From Acridotheres tristis (taxonomy: Eukaryota; Chordata; Aves; Passeriformes; Sturnidae), in contig CM072885.1 of the NCBI GenBank assembly GCA_037013685.1, positions 66,133,785 through 66,197,784 on the forward strand: 64,000 nucleotides of DNA, in the 5' to 3' direction. Under the pieces are notes generated by a model that saw only the letters and a program-made list of their open reading frames with translations, made no database searches and had not been told where the DNA came from. A program made the position numbers and the translations under genes. Shown here one piece after another: positions 47,736-60,900 of the stretch (position 1 is the first letter of the stretch; each line of letters starts with the position of its first letter).

Positions 47736-49572
47736 ACTTTTAAAAGTTGGAGCTTCATTCTCTCTTCACCTATATGAGTCAAAAAAAGGGCCACTCTGCT
47801 GTCATAGGAGCAGCAGACATGGAAAACTGGAGGAGATGATAGGACAACAGGAAAGCATTAAAAAGTCCTGTGGAAAAAGAGCAATTTCTGACACTGAATC
47901 CAAGCTGAGGTTTTGAAAAAAAGAGGAGAGTCTTACTGTCTCTCAAGTGGTTCTCTATCATAGTTCTACATTTACTAAAGTCTAGCATCCCTATATGGAA
48001 ATAAAGTTCATTAGTTTTGCATATTTCCAGCTCAGAGAGAAATACCAGGATTAATAATAATCAATAGTGTGTTAAACAAGATGGACTGGTTTTGCATAAT
48101 ACTGAACTCTACAGGGGATAAAAAAAATATGTTTTATAAGGATCAAACAATATTTATACTATAATGAAGACTCTAATTTAATGAGTGAAAATTAGGTTTG
48201 TATTTAAAAAAGGAATATCCAATTAGCATCCATGTATGTATTCAGTTCTGAGCAGGCATCAGATGCTATATACTTATAGGAGTGAAATTACTATTAATCA
48301 GGAAATCTCTAATGGTGCCAAAAGCTTTTCCCTAGATTGGTTTATGCTTTGGGTAAGTTCACTTTGAAAAAGCTATCCTTGATGGACTCTGCAGAAATCA
48401 GGTGCAAGGCACTGATGAGCAGCACAGATTCCAGTGTGGCTTTGAGGTTTTTATTTTGCAGGGGTTTTTCTGCATGTCAAAACACAGATTCTTCTGCTCT
48501 GTTTGTTTAGAGTATTTATGAACCTGACAACAATTTGAAGCGGTAAACTGCTCCTCAGTGTGCTCATAGCAACACACAAAAAACATTAGGTTGGATGCTG
48601 TTCTTTTTTTTTTTTCTCATGAAGTAGTTCACTTGAAGCCACTGGAGTTACATCAGTGCAAAAAAATCAAACTAAGAACCCCCTGTGCTTCTTGTGCTTC
48701 ATTTAATTTTTTCTGGATTTAGCACAGCAGCAGGACTGCTGATAGTTTTTAAAATAATCTCTTTCCCCCATCATATTTGTATATACACGAAATCTCTTCA
48801 TCTACTACATCCAACTCATTATGTTGGAAATGTCATAGATCCTGATTATGGTCTTAAAATAGTTTTCCTAGATGGAGAGATTCCTAATTAGTATAAATAC
48901 TTAGGTGCACAGGACAAGCCAGATTATCAGGATTAGTTCAAGAGTTCCATCAGAATTTGTTTTTCTAAAGTTATCGTGGTTTTTGATTAATTTCTGAAGG
49001 AAAAGAGTGATTCTAAGGAATTAAGGGAATTGCAGGCAGGCAGACAGTTGTGCTTTTTCTTACTTATTCAAAATACAGCAAGACTTTTTAACTTGCTGTC
49101 TATACAGTTGAGAGATGTGATTTTATTTATGTTTTAGTTTGCTATCTTTACTTGATTCCTATACCATTATTCTCAGCTTTTGCTCCTTGAGAACTCTGGA
49201 CACCAGCAAAGTTTACATTTTGCATTAATTGTCAAAAGCTCCACAGAGTTTCTCTCTAGGATTCTGAGGCAGCTGCCTCACAAGAACTGAAACCATTAAA
49301 AGCTCTATCCATATTCAATTTTGATGGGAAATATTGGTGGGGTTAAATTTATAGATCATCTCTATATTTCTACACTAAAACAGAGTAAAAAGGGTTGCTC
49401 ACTCTATCAGTAGCCAGGGGATAAGTAAGCTAAGACTAAATTTCCAGTGGATTTTCCATCAAAAAGCAGAATTTTTAAGTATAGGAAACTGTATCAAAAC
49501 TTAAAAGTATTTATTCTTCAATGGAGATGCTAGCAAGCACCAGCTAGTAAGAAAGCATTACTTATTTATGTC

Positions 49573-49594
49573 ACATTATTTATTTATTTATTTG
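49573..49594. repeat. (TTTA)n microsatellite
   Basis: Four to five TTTA units in the FGF23-TIGAR spacer. Tandem ATTTA pentamers would resemble an AU-rich element if transcribed as FGF23 3' UTR. Confidence 0.75.
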
Positions 49595-49654
49595 AGTGGG
49601 TCTTAAATTCCACAGAATATTTATAAGTATTTATAATAATGTATTATAGAGACT

Positions 49655-49742
49655 ATTTCCTTTTATCAAAGTACCAATAAACTTTTTCATTCTCTCCAAT
49701 TTCCTTTTATAAAAGTACCAATAAACTTTTCCATTCTCTCCA
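49655..49742 (+). repeat. Tandem duplication of a 44-bp unit carrying AATAAA
   Basis: Two adjacent copies start with ATTTCCTTTTAT, share GTACCAATAAACTTTT and end in CATTCTCTCCA. By eye they differ at two positions. Each carries one AATAAA (49676-49681, 49720-49725), about 2.7 kb downstream of the FGF23 stop. Confidence 0.9.
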
Positions 49743-50104
49743 AATGGTGGATTCTGCATTGTCTGTTCAAGCTCCCCCTTCCAGAAAGTTGACTTGAGTA
49801 AACAAATAAATGGTAGCAGCAGTGTCTGAAAATGTTTGTCTGCTGCTGTCTCCTGTGACTTCCAGCCTCACAGGTTTCAGCTTCCTAGGTGTTTCATGCA
49901 TCCCAAATATAAAAGTTCTGTGAAAGATGATGAGAAAAAATAGTGTCTTAGTAGGTCTAGACTGACCATGAAGGGATTTTAACCTCTACTGGGAAATGTC
50001 TTTTACAGCAATGGGAAACCACAGGTCAGTTCAGCCCTGCTGGGAACTATTTGTGATCCTGGCTCAAAGATCTCGGGATAAAAGATACTTGGTAAATTAA
50101 AAGC

Positions 50105-50390
50105 CTCTGCAAAGAGGGCTCCGAGGAGGGCCCAGCAATGGCACCAGAGTCACGGGCAGGGACTGAGCCCAGGGGGCTCCACTGACAGGAGGCACAACTT
50201 CTGTCCTGGGCAGGGACTGAGCCCTGAACAGAGACCAGAGAAGGTGTGGAGTCTCCTCACTGGGGATATTCCAGAACCATCTGGACACAATCCTGTGCTC
50301 TGTGCTCTGAGATGGCCCTGCTGGAGCAGGGAGGTGGCACCACATGAGCCACTGTCAGGGCCCAGCCTGACCCATTCTGTGAAGACTCAA
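50105..50390 (+). repeat. CR1 LINE 3' fragment
   Basis: GCAATGGCACCAGAGTCACG, GGAGTCTCCTCACTGGGGAT, CCATCTGGACACAATCCTG and GGCCCTGCTGGAGCAGGGAG match the older CR1 subfamily seen inverted at 45352-45635. The 17-mer GGGCAGGGACTGAGCCC occurs twice inside it. Confidence 0.85.
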
Positions 50391-50939
50391 GCAGTTTTAA
50401 GATTGAAAGTTCATCATTTCCCCCTCTGTATGCTATTCTCCCCACATAATTACTGATGATGCCTTCTCACTAATATTTCCACATTCCTGTATTTTTATTC
50501 AAGTCATTACAAAAAATGCCCCCCAAAGGGACTTAAATTGCAGCTTTACTCCAGTTCACTGCTTGACCTTGGACATTACTACTTCTATGCCCTCTAATTC
50601 CTTGCATACCTTCTTCAACATGTTTTATCTCCTAAGCAACATTTATCTTTTCCAGCTGAGCTGATGGTTTCCATTGTGGAATTAAGCATTCAATTAAAAT
50701 ACAACTAGATTGTACTTCACTTTTCCCTTGCCAATACATTAGTTACTTCATCAAAGAACTACTCATTTAGCATAGTGTGAACTACTTGTGGTAAAAACTC
50801 ATTTAATTAGATTCCAGGTTTCATTTACCTCTCTTGTCTGTAATTACTTTCTCCTTCAGAATTTGTTGCATTAACCATTATTGAAATTTCTTTGGAGAAG
50901 TAGAATTAAGTTGTGTGATTCTTGGAACTGTCTCATGCA

Positions 50940-51005
50940 GGGCCAGAAACTGGATTCACTGATTCTTGTGCATCCCTTCCAACTCAGGGTATTCCACGAG
51001 TCTAA
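50940..51005 (+). repeat. Short CR1 3' tip
   Basis: GGATTCACTGATTCTTGTG, CATCCCTTCCAACTCAGGG and TATTCCACGAGTCT resemble the last about 65 bp of a CR1. Confidence 0.6.
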
Positions 51006-54000
51006 AACTAATTTTGCGATTCCTGCCCTTCTGCAATCAAACCTCCTTTTTCCACCTCAGCTTTTAAATTCAGTAAATTCATTTTTCAATGACCAGCTCT
51101 TCCAAAATACATTCAGCACTTATTAGTCAAGTCTTGTGCACCACCCTGCTCCCATTCAGCTATGGCTATATGACCCAACTGGGCATCAGAAGGAAAGAGT
51201 ATTACACTCAAACAAGTTCTGCCTGGACCTCAGGTGCATTCCTTTGGTGACCATTAACAGCCTGCTCAAGATTCCTGGGTTTTATCCTCCTGTGCCTTAC
51301 CCTCTGTGCCCTCAGGAGCCCTGCTGCCACCCTCTGGCACTCAGGTAAGTAATTCACTGACACATGGGGTTCCAGCACCCCAGAAACCCCAGAGCTGTCA
51401 CATAGGAGACCCTCCTGAATGGCATTGGAGCCACCATACACACAGAGATCCCTCAAAGTGGCTCTGCTATATCCATAAGATAGCAGAGAAGCAGCTCACA
51501 AACCACTTTGCAGTTCATTTGTGCCCTTGCAGCTGCCATTTGCCTGGGATTACAAAGATCCAAAAATCTCTTTGAGGCCAAAGCCCTCAAAAGCAGGACA
51601 CATCTGGGGGAAATCTGACATATTTTAAGTCCAGGCATGTGGGCTGTGGATCTGAGGCAGCCAAAAGCTTGGATAGAGAATGCATCTGATTTACATTCTG
51701 TTCTAAATTAATAAAATAAAAACGGAAAAGCCTCCTCTTTTTGCAAAGGCAGGGCTATGTCTGGACAACAGTCTTCAACAGAGAACTGTGGGAACAGAGA
51801 AAATATCTTTGCTTTACAGGAAGGAAACTGTGACACTACCAGAGCTCTCTGCCTGATAGCTGCTCGAGAAGAAGCAGAGCCATGAGGAGATGATGTTGGT
51901 GGGCCCAGCATCCATTGCCATTACTGAATAATCACTCAAATATTTATGTTCTGTTACTATTCCTCATGGACCCACCTATTGCTGCAGCTCTTCTTTCCCA
52001 TGATCCCAATAAACTGTATAAACTTACTGTAAAAATGCACAAGAGTCACTTGACCAAATAAAGATTTAGTCTCAGTAAAAACTTCAAAGGAGGAGTACTA
52101 CACACAGAACTAAAGAAAACAACTTTTAGAATGAGCTTCAGAAACTTCCAAAATTAGAGACTTTTTAATGCAGAGAGAAACTGACATCTGACATAACAAA
52201 GGAGAAATAACAAGTGCAACTCTTTTAGGGCAGGATAAAAGCCACAGGCTGGTGCCCTGTCTCCAGCAACGTCAAGAGTAAATACTGAGGGAATAAGCAT
52301 ACCTGGGAATGGACACTCTTGACTGCTTGTACTCCCTTGGCCACTGGAAGATGTGTTTGCAGCATTTTAGTGTGTTTTACAAAGTCTGAATTGGGAGACT
52401 CTGATGCATTTTCACTGAAAAACGTGACTTCATTAAGACAGGAGCTGTTTAGAAAACCTGAGTGGTTCCACCCTTTAGTATTTAACCTTGTTAGGAACCA
52501 CTGTACCATCTACCTGCCCCGTGTGAGAGTTACAAGAGGAAAGAATATTGTAACAGTAAGTTAAAGAAAAGCATCATACAGACAGGTCCCTTAAGCTGGG
52601 TCTAAATTTTAATAACCTATAAATATAAAAAAATAAGGTAAAGCATATTCTAGAGGAAGAGTGAAAAATCCCTCTGGGAATAGTGTGACCCAAGCAGTAG
52701 CAAAGCACTTAGCAAGGAAGTAGATGCTCTGCTAAGTTATGGCATCATCAACAAGAACAAAACATTAATTACCTGCTTGAGAGCAGGCAAGAAAGAAAAA
52801 GAAACCTTTTTAAGTGAGAAGCACTCCAACACTAGTGTCTTTTGAAATATTTGATGAAATGACAGGCTTAGGGAGAAAAATATGCCACATCTCCACTCAC
52901 CCTCTCACATTTTCAACTCTGTTAGTCTGGCTCCAACAAGAACTGATGGAATTACTGGCAAAACTGAGGATGTGACAGTTCCAGGGGAGTTTCACCAGGT
53001 TAAAGCACTGACAGGAGAATTTCCTGCTATGTCAGTGGCCTGCCTGAAATAAATTGGCACTACCAGGCACAAGCAAATTCAGAATGAACTCCTGCTCCAT
53101 TCTCCTACCATTAACTCTGTTAGAAGTCATGATTAAAGCTTTTCTATCTTCATTGGTTGTGACCATCAATTTAGTATTGAGGAGCCTTCCAGGAAGATGC
53201 ATTTCATAAAGAGCTTGAGGAGTCCATGCAAAAGTCATATTCCCATTTTAGCTTCCTGTGAAGGCTTATTTCCTTCAGTATATTGAGAAGGAATTATTTT
53301 ATGACTGAAAAAGAGCTATGGACACTTTTAAACAACACCAGCCTTAAGTGTCTTTTTCACAGTAAATGGCCAGGAAGGGAAAAAAGGAAGTTATGTGATC
53401 TAAGCAAAGCTTCACAGGGCAATATTAAGAAACATTTTTACCTCAAAAGAAATACAGATGAAATGGGAGTTCTATTCAGGAGCCTTTAATTTTTTATTTT
53501 TTTAAACAGGTTTAAAATATGCAAATGAAGAAAAAATACGTGAATCTTATAAATAACATAAACCAGGTAACCTCACACTGTAACACCACAAACACCCCAG
53601 TGGGGAAAGAATGCAGTATTAACACCAACAATCACCAATCAAACTTGCCTCATTCTAGGCAAAAATATTCATAGAATCAAGTGCGTGACTGCAGCTGACA
53701 GAAGGATTCCAGTCAGGTACAACTCACCCCAGAGAGAAAGTTCCTTTTCCAGAAAAGAGACCATTACTTCATGCACACGAGGTTCCTTATCCTGCTCATA
53801 GCTAAAAATAAATACTCTGTGTTTGTGTACAGTGCTCTTCCACAGAGATCTCAACAACCTGAACAATTTCTTAGGAAGTACTCCTGGCGAGGTAGGTTTA
53901 TCATCATTCCTGCTTTACAAATGGAAAGGAGACTTGCCCGGAGTCTCACAGGTATTCAGCATCAGAGTCACATCCCCTGGCTCTGCACCAAACCTTTCCC

Positions 54001-54473
54001 ACTGGGCAATGCTCCTTCCTAGGTTCTACTATTGCATTCAAAAATTTATTTTAAGACAACACGTATGTTTCATATTACAATATAACATTTTGTAATAAAA
54101 CAAGAACATAGTATAGCTCATCTTTGAGGTACCTCTCCTCTCCCCTTCCCAACCCTTTCACTTGGAGGTAAGCAAAATAATTATGGAGTAATGCAAAGGA
54201 GTTGTTTTAAATATGTGCTGTAGGAGCAGATATGCAAGTGACTGCAAGTATTGTTTCTGAGAACAGAGAATATTTGTTTTATTTTGCTACTGCCAACTTA
54301 TACTGGGCACTAGGACCATGCAAATTGTGGTTTTTAAGATGGCAAGCAGTTGCATGTCTCCCTTTTTGCAATTTAGTGTCAGCAATTCCAGTCAATCCCA
54401 GTAATTACTACAGATACTTTTCCCAAGCTTAGAAAAATTGTGATTTAATACCACTTTACCCTCACAGAGATTC

Positions 54474-54929
54474 TTAAAACACTTTTGAAGCTACACATTC
54501 AGCTCCCACGTCCACTAAGTGAGAGTCTTGGTTAAGACAGACACATGTGATTTTGGGGTTTAACAAACTCCCATTTTCAAGTGTGATAATGAAATGACTG
54601 ACTCCAGTATTGGGACTGACAGAAGACAGCTGGGACTTGCTTAAATTTGCTGGTAAGGTACAGTTGAGATCTGAAACAAAATAGCCAATCCAGTTCCTCA
54701 TGTAGGCTCCATGACTCACCACCAAAATATTGGCATCTAATATGGTGGAAGATCCGCTGCCCTCAGAGCTCGGCTCCGCCTCACTGCAGTGGTTTGTCCA
54801 AGGGAAAACAAACTGTTCAGATGTTCCTGAGCTCCTGCCTGGGGCACCAGGCTTGCCGTGCTCCTTCTGCTCCAACTCAACAACCAGCTGGCACAGGAAA
54901 TCAAAAAAATCCCTCGCACGCTCTCTCAC
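54474..54929 (-). CDS. TIGAR: TIGAR exon 6 (terminal coding exon)
   Basis: Acceptor CCTGCAG ends next to 54929. It encodes [20 protein letters not shown], a Ser/Gly-rich diverged loop, [17 protein letters not shown] and [20 protein letters not shown], ending in ASKVF and TAA. The C-terminus differs from mammals. Confidence 0.95.
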   Translation of the reverse strand: MRERARDFFDFLCQLVVELEQKEHGKPGAPGRSSGTSEQFVFPWTNHCSEAEPSSEGSGSSTILDANILVVSHGAYMRNWIGYFVSDLNCTLPANLSKSQLSSVSPNTGVSHFIITLENGSLLNPKITCVCLNQDSHLVDVGAECVASKVF

Positions 54930-57900
54930 CTGCAGGGAAAGGCCAGAAAGGAACGTTGTGAAGAACGAAGAGATTGTCATGAAGAAAGCACAGATCTGGC
55001 CTTTCAGAAATCTAACATGTAACCACTTCAGTTAAAAGACAAAGATTTCTCACAGACAAGGCTCAGAAGCCAGTATAAGTTAATGTAGTGGTTTTGGTTT
55101 GTCAGTCTATACAAACCACCACAGTTATTGACTCCTGTGCAAACTCCTCTGCCCTCCAGAGAGCAATTGCTATCATCCTCCTGTGAGCCAGAGTTTCATG
55201 AGGAGTCAGTCTCTAAATATTTTAGCTATAAAGAGATTCCCCACCTGGCAGCCAATGTTATCAGACCAAGCAGCATTTTTCAACTTCGAAAATATCTCTG
55301 GTTGGGCTGAGCTCTCAGTAGGAGGCTCCCAATACCTTCAATTGCACTGATAAAAAAGCCTAGAAAGCAGGGCATAAGTAAGTCAGTAAGTAAGTAAGTC
55401 CTCAAGTTGTACTCAAGAAGTGTCAGTAGCTGAGTCAGTCGTGGGTAAGTTGTGGCAGTAAGTGTGTTGGTTTAGGGCAAATCTGGGAGGAAACTGTTGA
55501 ATAGGGTTCTTCTAGGAAACAGATTTAAGCACTTTCTCCTAATTGGTTTGGGGAAAAATATTTCCTCGGAGAGAAGTGGAAAAAAAGTTGTTTATTTAAC
55601 AGGCAAAACACTTTCCAGTACAAAAATGAACAATACTAAACAGCAAAACCTTTGGCCGCTCCGAAGAGATGACAGATTTAGGAGAGTCCTTTTCGTGGGT
55701 TGCAGCCTGGCTTACTCAGTTGTTATTAGTTTCTTTGGCACTGGGAAATGCCACGGGCCAGGCCAGGCCTGGTGGGCCACAACAGGTGTGAGCTCTGGTG
55801 CTCCCTTGGGTTTTCAGTTCGAACAATTCCAAGAAAAAAGAGGAAAAACACAGTCTAGGGAACTTCTTTGCCTCAATTGGTTAGAAAAACTAACCAAATA
55901 AAAAGCAAGAGAGAGCTCTTTCCCTGCTGTCCACCACAGACAACACAGTCTGTGAGCAGGATGCGGGGGTGCAAGTACAGCCTCTTATAACAAAACTCTG
56001 CACTTCTTCTTCTCCCCCCTTCACTCCTGGAACCAGTCTGAAAGCTGCAGAATCCAATATTCAACACCAACAGAACACACGACTGGGGATCAGCATCATA
56101 CAGTCACCCCAAGATATTAAGTCAGGGGTGGCAGTCAGTCAGTGGTGACAGGCAGGCAGTCAGTCAGTCAGTAAGTCATAGCAGTAAGGAAATAAATAAA
56201 TAAATAAATAAATACCATACTTCATCCAGTGTTTCTCCTCCAGAAGGTGTGAATGAAGGACATTGCTCTCCAGCATCCTTTGCCATAGCCTTGAGGTCAG
56301 CCAAAGGCCTTCCTTCTGCAACACCGTATTTCTGTAAGGGAAGGAGGGAGTTTGGCAGGATGTGTCAGGTCTTCTGTGCCCCTTCCAGAGGCTGCAAACA
56401 GCTCTTCACAGCTTTTTTTCCTTGGATTCCCAAGGCTTAGCTGCCTTTTACATTTTATCCCAGTTTTGGGCAAGAAAATATCCTTTTTTATATATATATA
56501 TGTCCTTTTAAACAGCAGATACATATATACATCTATATATATGCTCAGTAGATAAAAACACTAAGAGCACCATCTCATTGAAAGCATTGACATTCAAAAT
56601 ATGATGTGCAGTCTGGTCTTTGCATGGAGATTTTTTTGTTCCACTGACACTCATCCCCAGCATACAATTCAAGTGTCTTTGTGACTGAGGTCATAGTGCA
56701 AGTGTTTCTGTACATAGCCCTTCACATGAGGATAAACCCTATTTTCTTTTTGCTTGCAGGAAAGCTACAGGGAATTATTTTCCACATATAAGAAACCAGT
56801 ATTTTCTCCAAAGACCTATGAAGTCTTCAGACTTAAATTCAGAATTTTTGAAAAAGACATTAAAAAAAGGAAACAAAACCACACAAGTACCCTTGCAATT
56901 AAAAATAAATAATAAGGTCTTGCGGATTTCAAGGGAAGAACTGAAATTTCTGAGTGAAAAAAGATTCAAACAGGAAATGCTACAATCATGTGCTGCTCTT
57001 TAAACACTAAATCTTACCTTACTTAAATCATTAAAGCAGCCCAGTTACAATATTCATCACTTAATTTTGGCTCTGCTTCACCACTCTGCAAACAATTTAT
57101 TGTCCCCGATGCGAACAGTTCCATTTCCAGTGATTAAGAACACATCAAACAGTGCTCTCCACTGCTAAATCTACCATTCAATAAGCCAAGATACCCATCA
57201 GCAGGAAATTACATTTTCAAATTGTTCAATATTTGATAACAAATTCTTTTCGCACTTACTCTCTCTCGTAGTCTTGCATCATACTTGATTTCCAAATCTT
57301 TGCAAAACTTGTTTTTCCCTAGAATGGCAGCAGCAGTCTAAAAAGTGAATATACAGTCACATCAACTGGACAGAACACAGACACACCACCTTACACCACC
57401 ACAACCAAGGTGAATCCCATCAGCAGCATCCAACAACCCAAACCAAAAAAATAGAAAGTTCTTCAGCTACCAGTCTGGCAGAATTGGATAGATGGCCCAG
57501 TCCAGGCCATAAAAATAGGAAAGCTGCAATCTTCTGGCAGTTCCTTCCCATTTAAATCCAGAACAGTCAAAAACACAACATCCATGAGAGGTGGGAAGCA
57601 GGGTTTACTGGGATAAGAGCCTCATCTTCTCTTGAGTAGAACACAGAACAATCACGTCCACGCAGTCTTTTCATGTAGTACATGGGCCAGACTCACAACT
57701 GTGTTCCCCAAAGTGCTCAGTTAATCCAACTGAAAAAACATCTGACACCTCTCTGGCTGCCACAGCCAATCCTTAGGGCTGGAAGGGACCTCTGGAGACC
57801 ACCCTGCCCAGGCAGAGTCACCTGGAGCAGGTGACACAGGAGCATGTCCATGGTTCACACATGCACCCAAGTGTGAAGGCTGCACTGGCTTCACAGACAG

Positions 57901-60900
57901 TTTGGACTGTGCAAACATCCAGACCCAATCAATCTGACATTTAAAGAACTCATTTTGAAAATGATCTTTGGATTCTGGCACAAATAAGCAGCCTTGTTGT
58001 ATTACTGGCACATTTAACATATTGCTTAGGACAAATTTGGTCTTGGAACTTGAACCTTCTGTCAAAGAATAACACAGAAATAAAGACAGGGTTGAATCCA
58101 CTTCCTTGTGTATATGCACAGCACAGTTATTTGTATGATTATATGCAGGAATTTCCTCTTTTGCAATAGAACTTGTACATTCCTCCCATACTTGAGCTGT
58201 GAAGTGACAGAGTAGTAACAGGCTCTTCATAGAACTGCAGCTGACAAGAAAGGGAGTTCTGAACACATGGAAACTTCAGCTTCACACATCTTTGAGAAAG
58301 CCTTCCCAACATCTGGATAGCTTGTCAAACAAATGGCAAAACACAATTCCTGTATGCAAAAGAAAAATCCAGGTCTTTCATATTAGGAGAGTGCAATTCT
58401 GAAAGTGCTTCTCATGGAAAAGGCTGTCTCTAATATAAGAAAAAAAATCTCAGACCAATTCCCATACGGCAGACACACAGCACAGACACTTTTATGAAAG
58501 TTAAAAAGCACTCTTCATGTTTTAAAATATCATCACTGCCATTCATACACATAAAGGAAGTGACTCAGGCAGCTATTCTGCATTTTTAAAATATCCAACT
58601 ATTGCACTCTTCCCTCCTTGTCTTTTCTGTTTTCTGCTTAAGTTGTGCTCCTACAGCAGTTTCTGGAATTGTGCTGCAAAACTGATGAGCAATGTTGACG
58701 GTGTATGTTTCAAGGAAAAAAAAGGAGATTCATACTACATTTGGTTGATCTGGTTTACGACACAGCTTCATAGACTTTCAGCAGGACAACACAGCAAAAA
58801 GCAAGCAAACAAGAATGGCTTAGGAGTTTCAAACCCCTACCAGTCTCTTGAAAACACAGAATCAGTAACAGAAGAATTAAAGACAGGGTCTCCACAGGAG
58901 ACAGACAGCTGATCTCTGATTTGAAAAATTTTCATCCCCTAATTTGGAGTATTTCATAATCCTGCACACAAGGTCACATGGGTAATCCCATGTAGTTATT
59001 TTTCCTCTTTATTTAACCTATATTGTGTATTTACTGCATCAAGGCAAGAGATGTGACATGCCTGACAAAATCCAACATCTCTGCACATTTAATGATGCTT
59101 GTGCTGATTTCACATCAAAACTTGACCTTGCCTGCATTGGTCTGCATTCCTCAGAACACAGCAAGCAGCCACAGTGCCTGGGTCAGCACAACAGTATCAC
59201 AGCTAATCTGGTTTGCTTCTTCAGAGAAAAACTCAATTTCTGTCTGTGATATCTTGAAGTCTCCATTACTCCTTTAGCAAGACCAATGCCCATATAAAAT
59301 AATGGCAAATAATGGAATCGTGCACTGGTTTGGGTTGGAAGGGACCTTAGAGATCACCTACTTCCAACCTCCTGCCACAGGCAGGAACAACTTCCACCAT
59401 CCCAGCTTGCTCAGAGCCCCGTCCAACTTGGCCTTGGACACTTCCAGGGATGCAGGGGCAGCTTTTGGCTCTGTCATTGCATTAATTTTGCATCACCATA
59501 GCAAAATCTGGCAAATAAATGCCAGAAGCCAGTTGTTGCCTCAAGAAGCACTTACCTGCTTTGCTCGAAGGAGGTCACTTGAAAAGACGTGGGTAAACTT
59601 CACATTACTGAGAAATAAACCAGCAGCATCTGCTTGTCTAAAACCAGTTGCAGAGAGTGGCTCATCCACTCCTTGACCTACAAAATAAAAACCCCACAAC
59701 ATTAAGACATGCAAATTTTAGACCATTTAGCAGCTGACCAGATATGTCAGCAATAAAGAAATTACCCAGTCATAAGAAAATCTTTCTCCTTTAGTAAAGC
59801 AAACCATTAGGAAAAGCCACTGCTCTTCTAGTCTTCCCTAAACTCAGTCACAAACTTAATGATAAAAAGGAGTGAAGTTTAGGAAGACAGAAGGATCATT
59901 ATCAATGGCAATTACATCAGCCTATAACTTGGACAAATTTAAACATAAAACAGAGACCTACATTTAATAAATGTGACCATTATTAGCAGGGTCACTGGTC
60001 GGGTTCCTGCAAGAGGTATTTCATAGCTGAAACTTCATAAACAGATTTGTTAAATACAAGTAAGAAAGAGGACAATATCACTGAGAGAATGAGATGCAAA
60101 CACAGTCTGTTGTGGTCTCTTCCTCTCCACCTCACACACTGACAGTAATGCTCACACAAGCTGGAGCAAACCCAGCTGGAAAGCAGCAAATCTTCGATAA
60201 ATTGTTTCCAGCCAGAAAGTCTGTGAGAATAACTGGTCACAGAGCTCTAGGACAGGGTTGAGAGAAGCAGCACTTTGGAAATCCAATCTGAGTTAAACAG
60301 GTGTGCTCCTGCCACAGCTCAGAGTCTGCAGGAGAACCCAGAACTGTGGTGGAGGGACAAACATGTAATAGATTGCTCTATCTACAACTTTTATGCACTT
60401 TAGTTCTGCAGGAAGCCAGAGCAGAGAGAGTGAAATTCCCATCAGATTCAGAAAAAAGAAAATAAACTATTTTCACTCAGAAAATGCACAATCCAACAGC
60501 AAATGACAGGACACCAGAAGCCCAGAACCCAAGTTCTGAGCACCTCATCTGTAATTCAGATGTGAGATGTCTGACCCCAGTGTGCTGGTAACGGCCTTAC
60601 ACATCTTAAAACAGAAGTTATGTTCTCTTGACACTGGAGAGGAACCCACTACACATCATTTGACCCAAGGAGCTAGGAATTCAAAAAACATCATCAATAT
60701 TTTTAAGCAAGTAGAATATGATTTACGCATTTTATTATGTGAACAAATCCATGTTGCAAGAACTGTAAATGGCAATGTCACAAAGGGAGAAAAATCTGGA
60801 AGCACAATTCTCCTTCACAACATGAAGTATTGTAGAAAGTTCATTTATTCAGAGTACAACCCCAGCCTCGATTTTCCTACAGCAGACATCCAGGCAGCTC

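Larger units (their letters stand above)
46956..54473. other. FGF23-TIGAR intergenic region (convergent 3' ends)
   Basis: No gene recognised. FGF23 poly(A) candidates on the plus strand are AATAAA at 47999-48004, 49676-49681 and 49720-49725. TIGAR poly(A) candidates on the minus strand (TTTATT on plus) are at 54278-54283 and 54045-54050. CR1 fragments lie at 47.44, 50.11 and 50.94 kb. Short frames on both strands show no family similarity. Confidence 0.65.
54930..56220 (-). other. TIGAR intron 5
   Basis: About 1.3 kb, unusually rich in tetranucleotide repeats (AAGT, CAGT, AAAT), listed separately. No exon recognised. Confidence 0.8.
57338..59555 (-). other. TIGAR intron 3
   Basis: About 2.2 kb with two minus-strand CR1 fragments (57765-57845, 59313-59462). 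Frames here, including a 181-residue one at 57721-58266, show no family similarity and are treated as chance. Confidence 0.75.

Noticed and set aside
51319..51345. CTCF-like CCACCCTCTGGC word
   Set aside because: Several core positions do not fit the CTCF motif and there is no repeat or boundary context, unlike the pair at 63955-63999.
57721..58266. 181-residue minus-strand frame in TIGAR intron 3
   Set aside because: It partly overlaps a CR1 tip, has no family similarity and lacks consistent splice links to TIGAR exons. It is best explained as chance.
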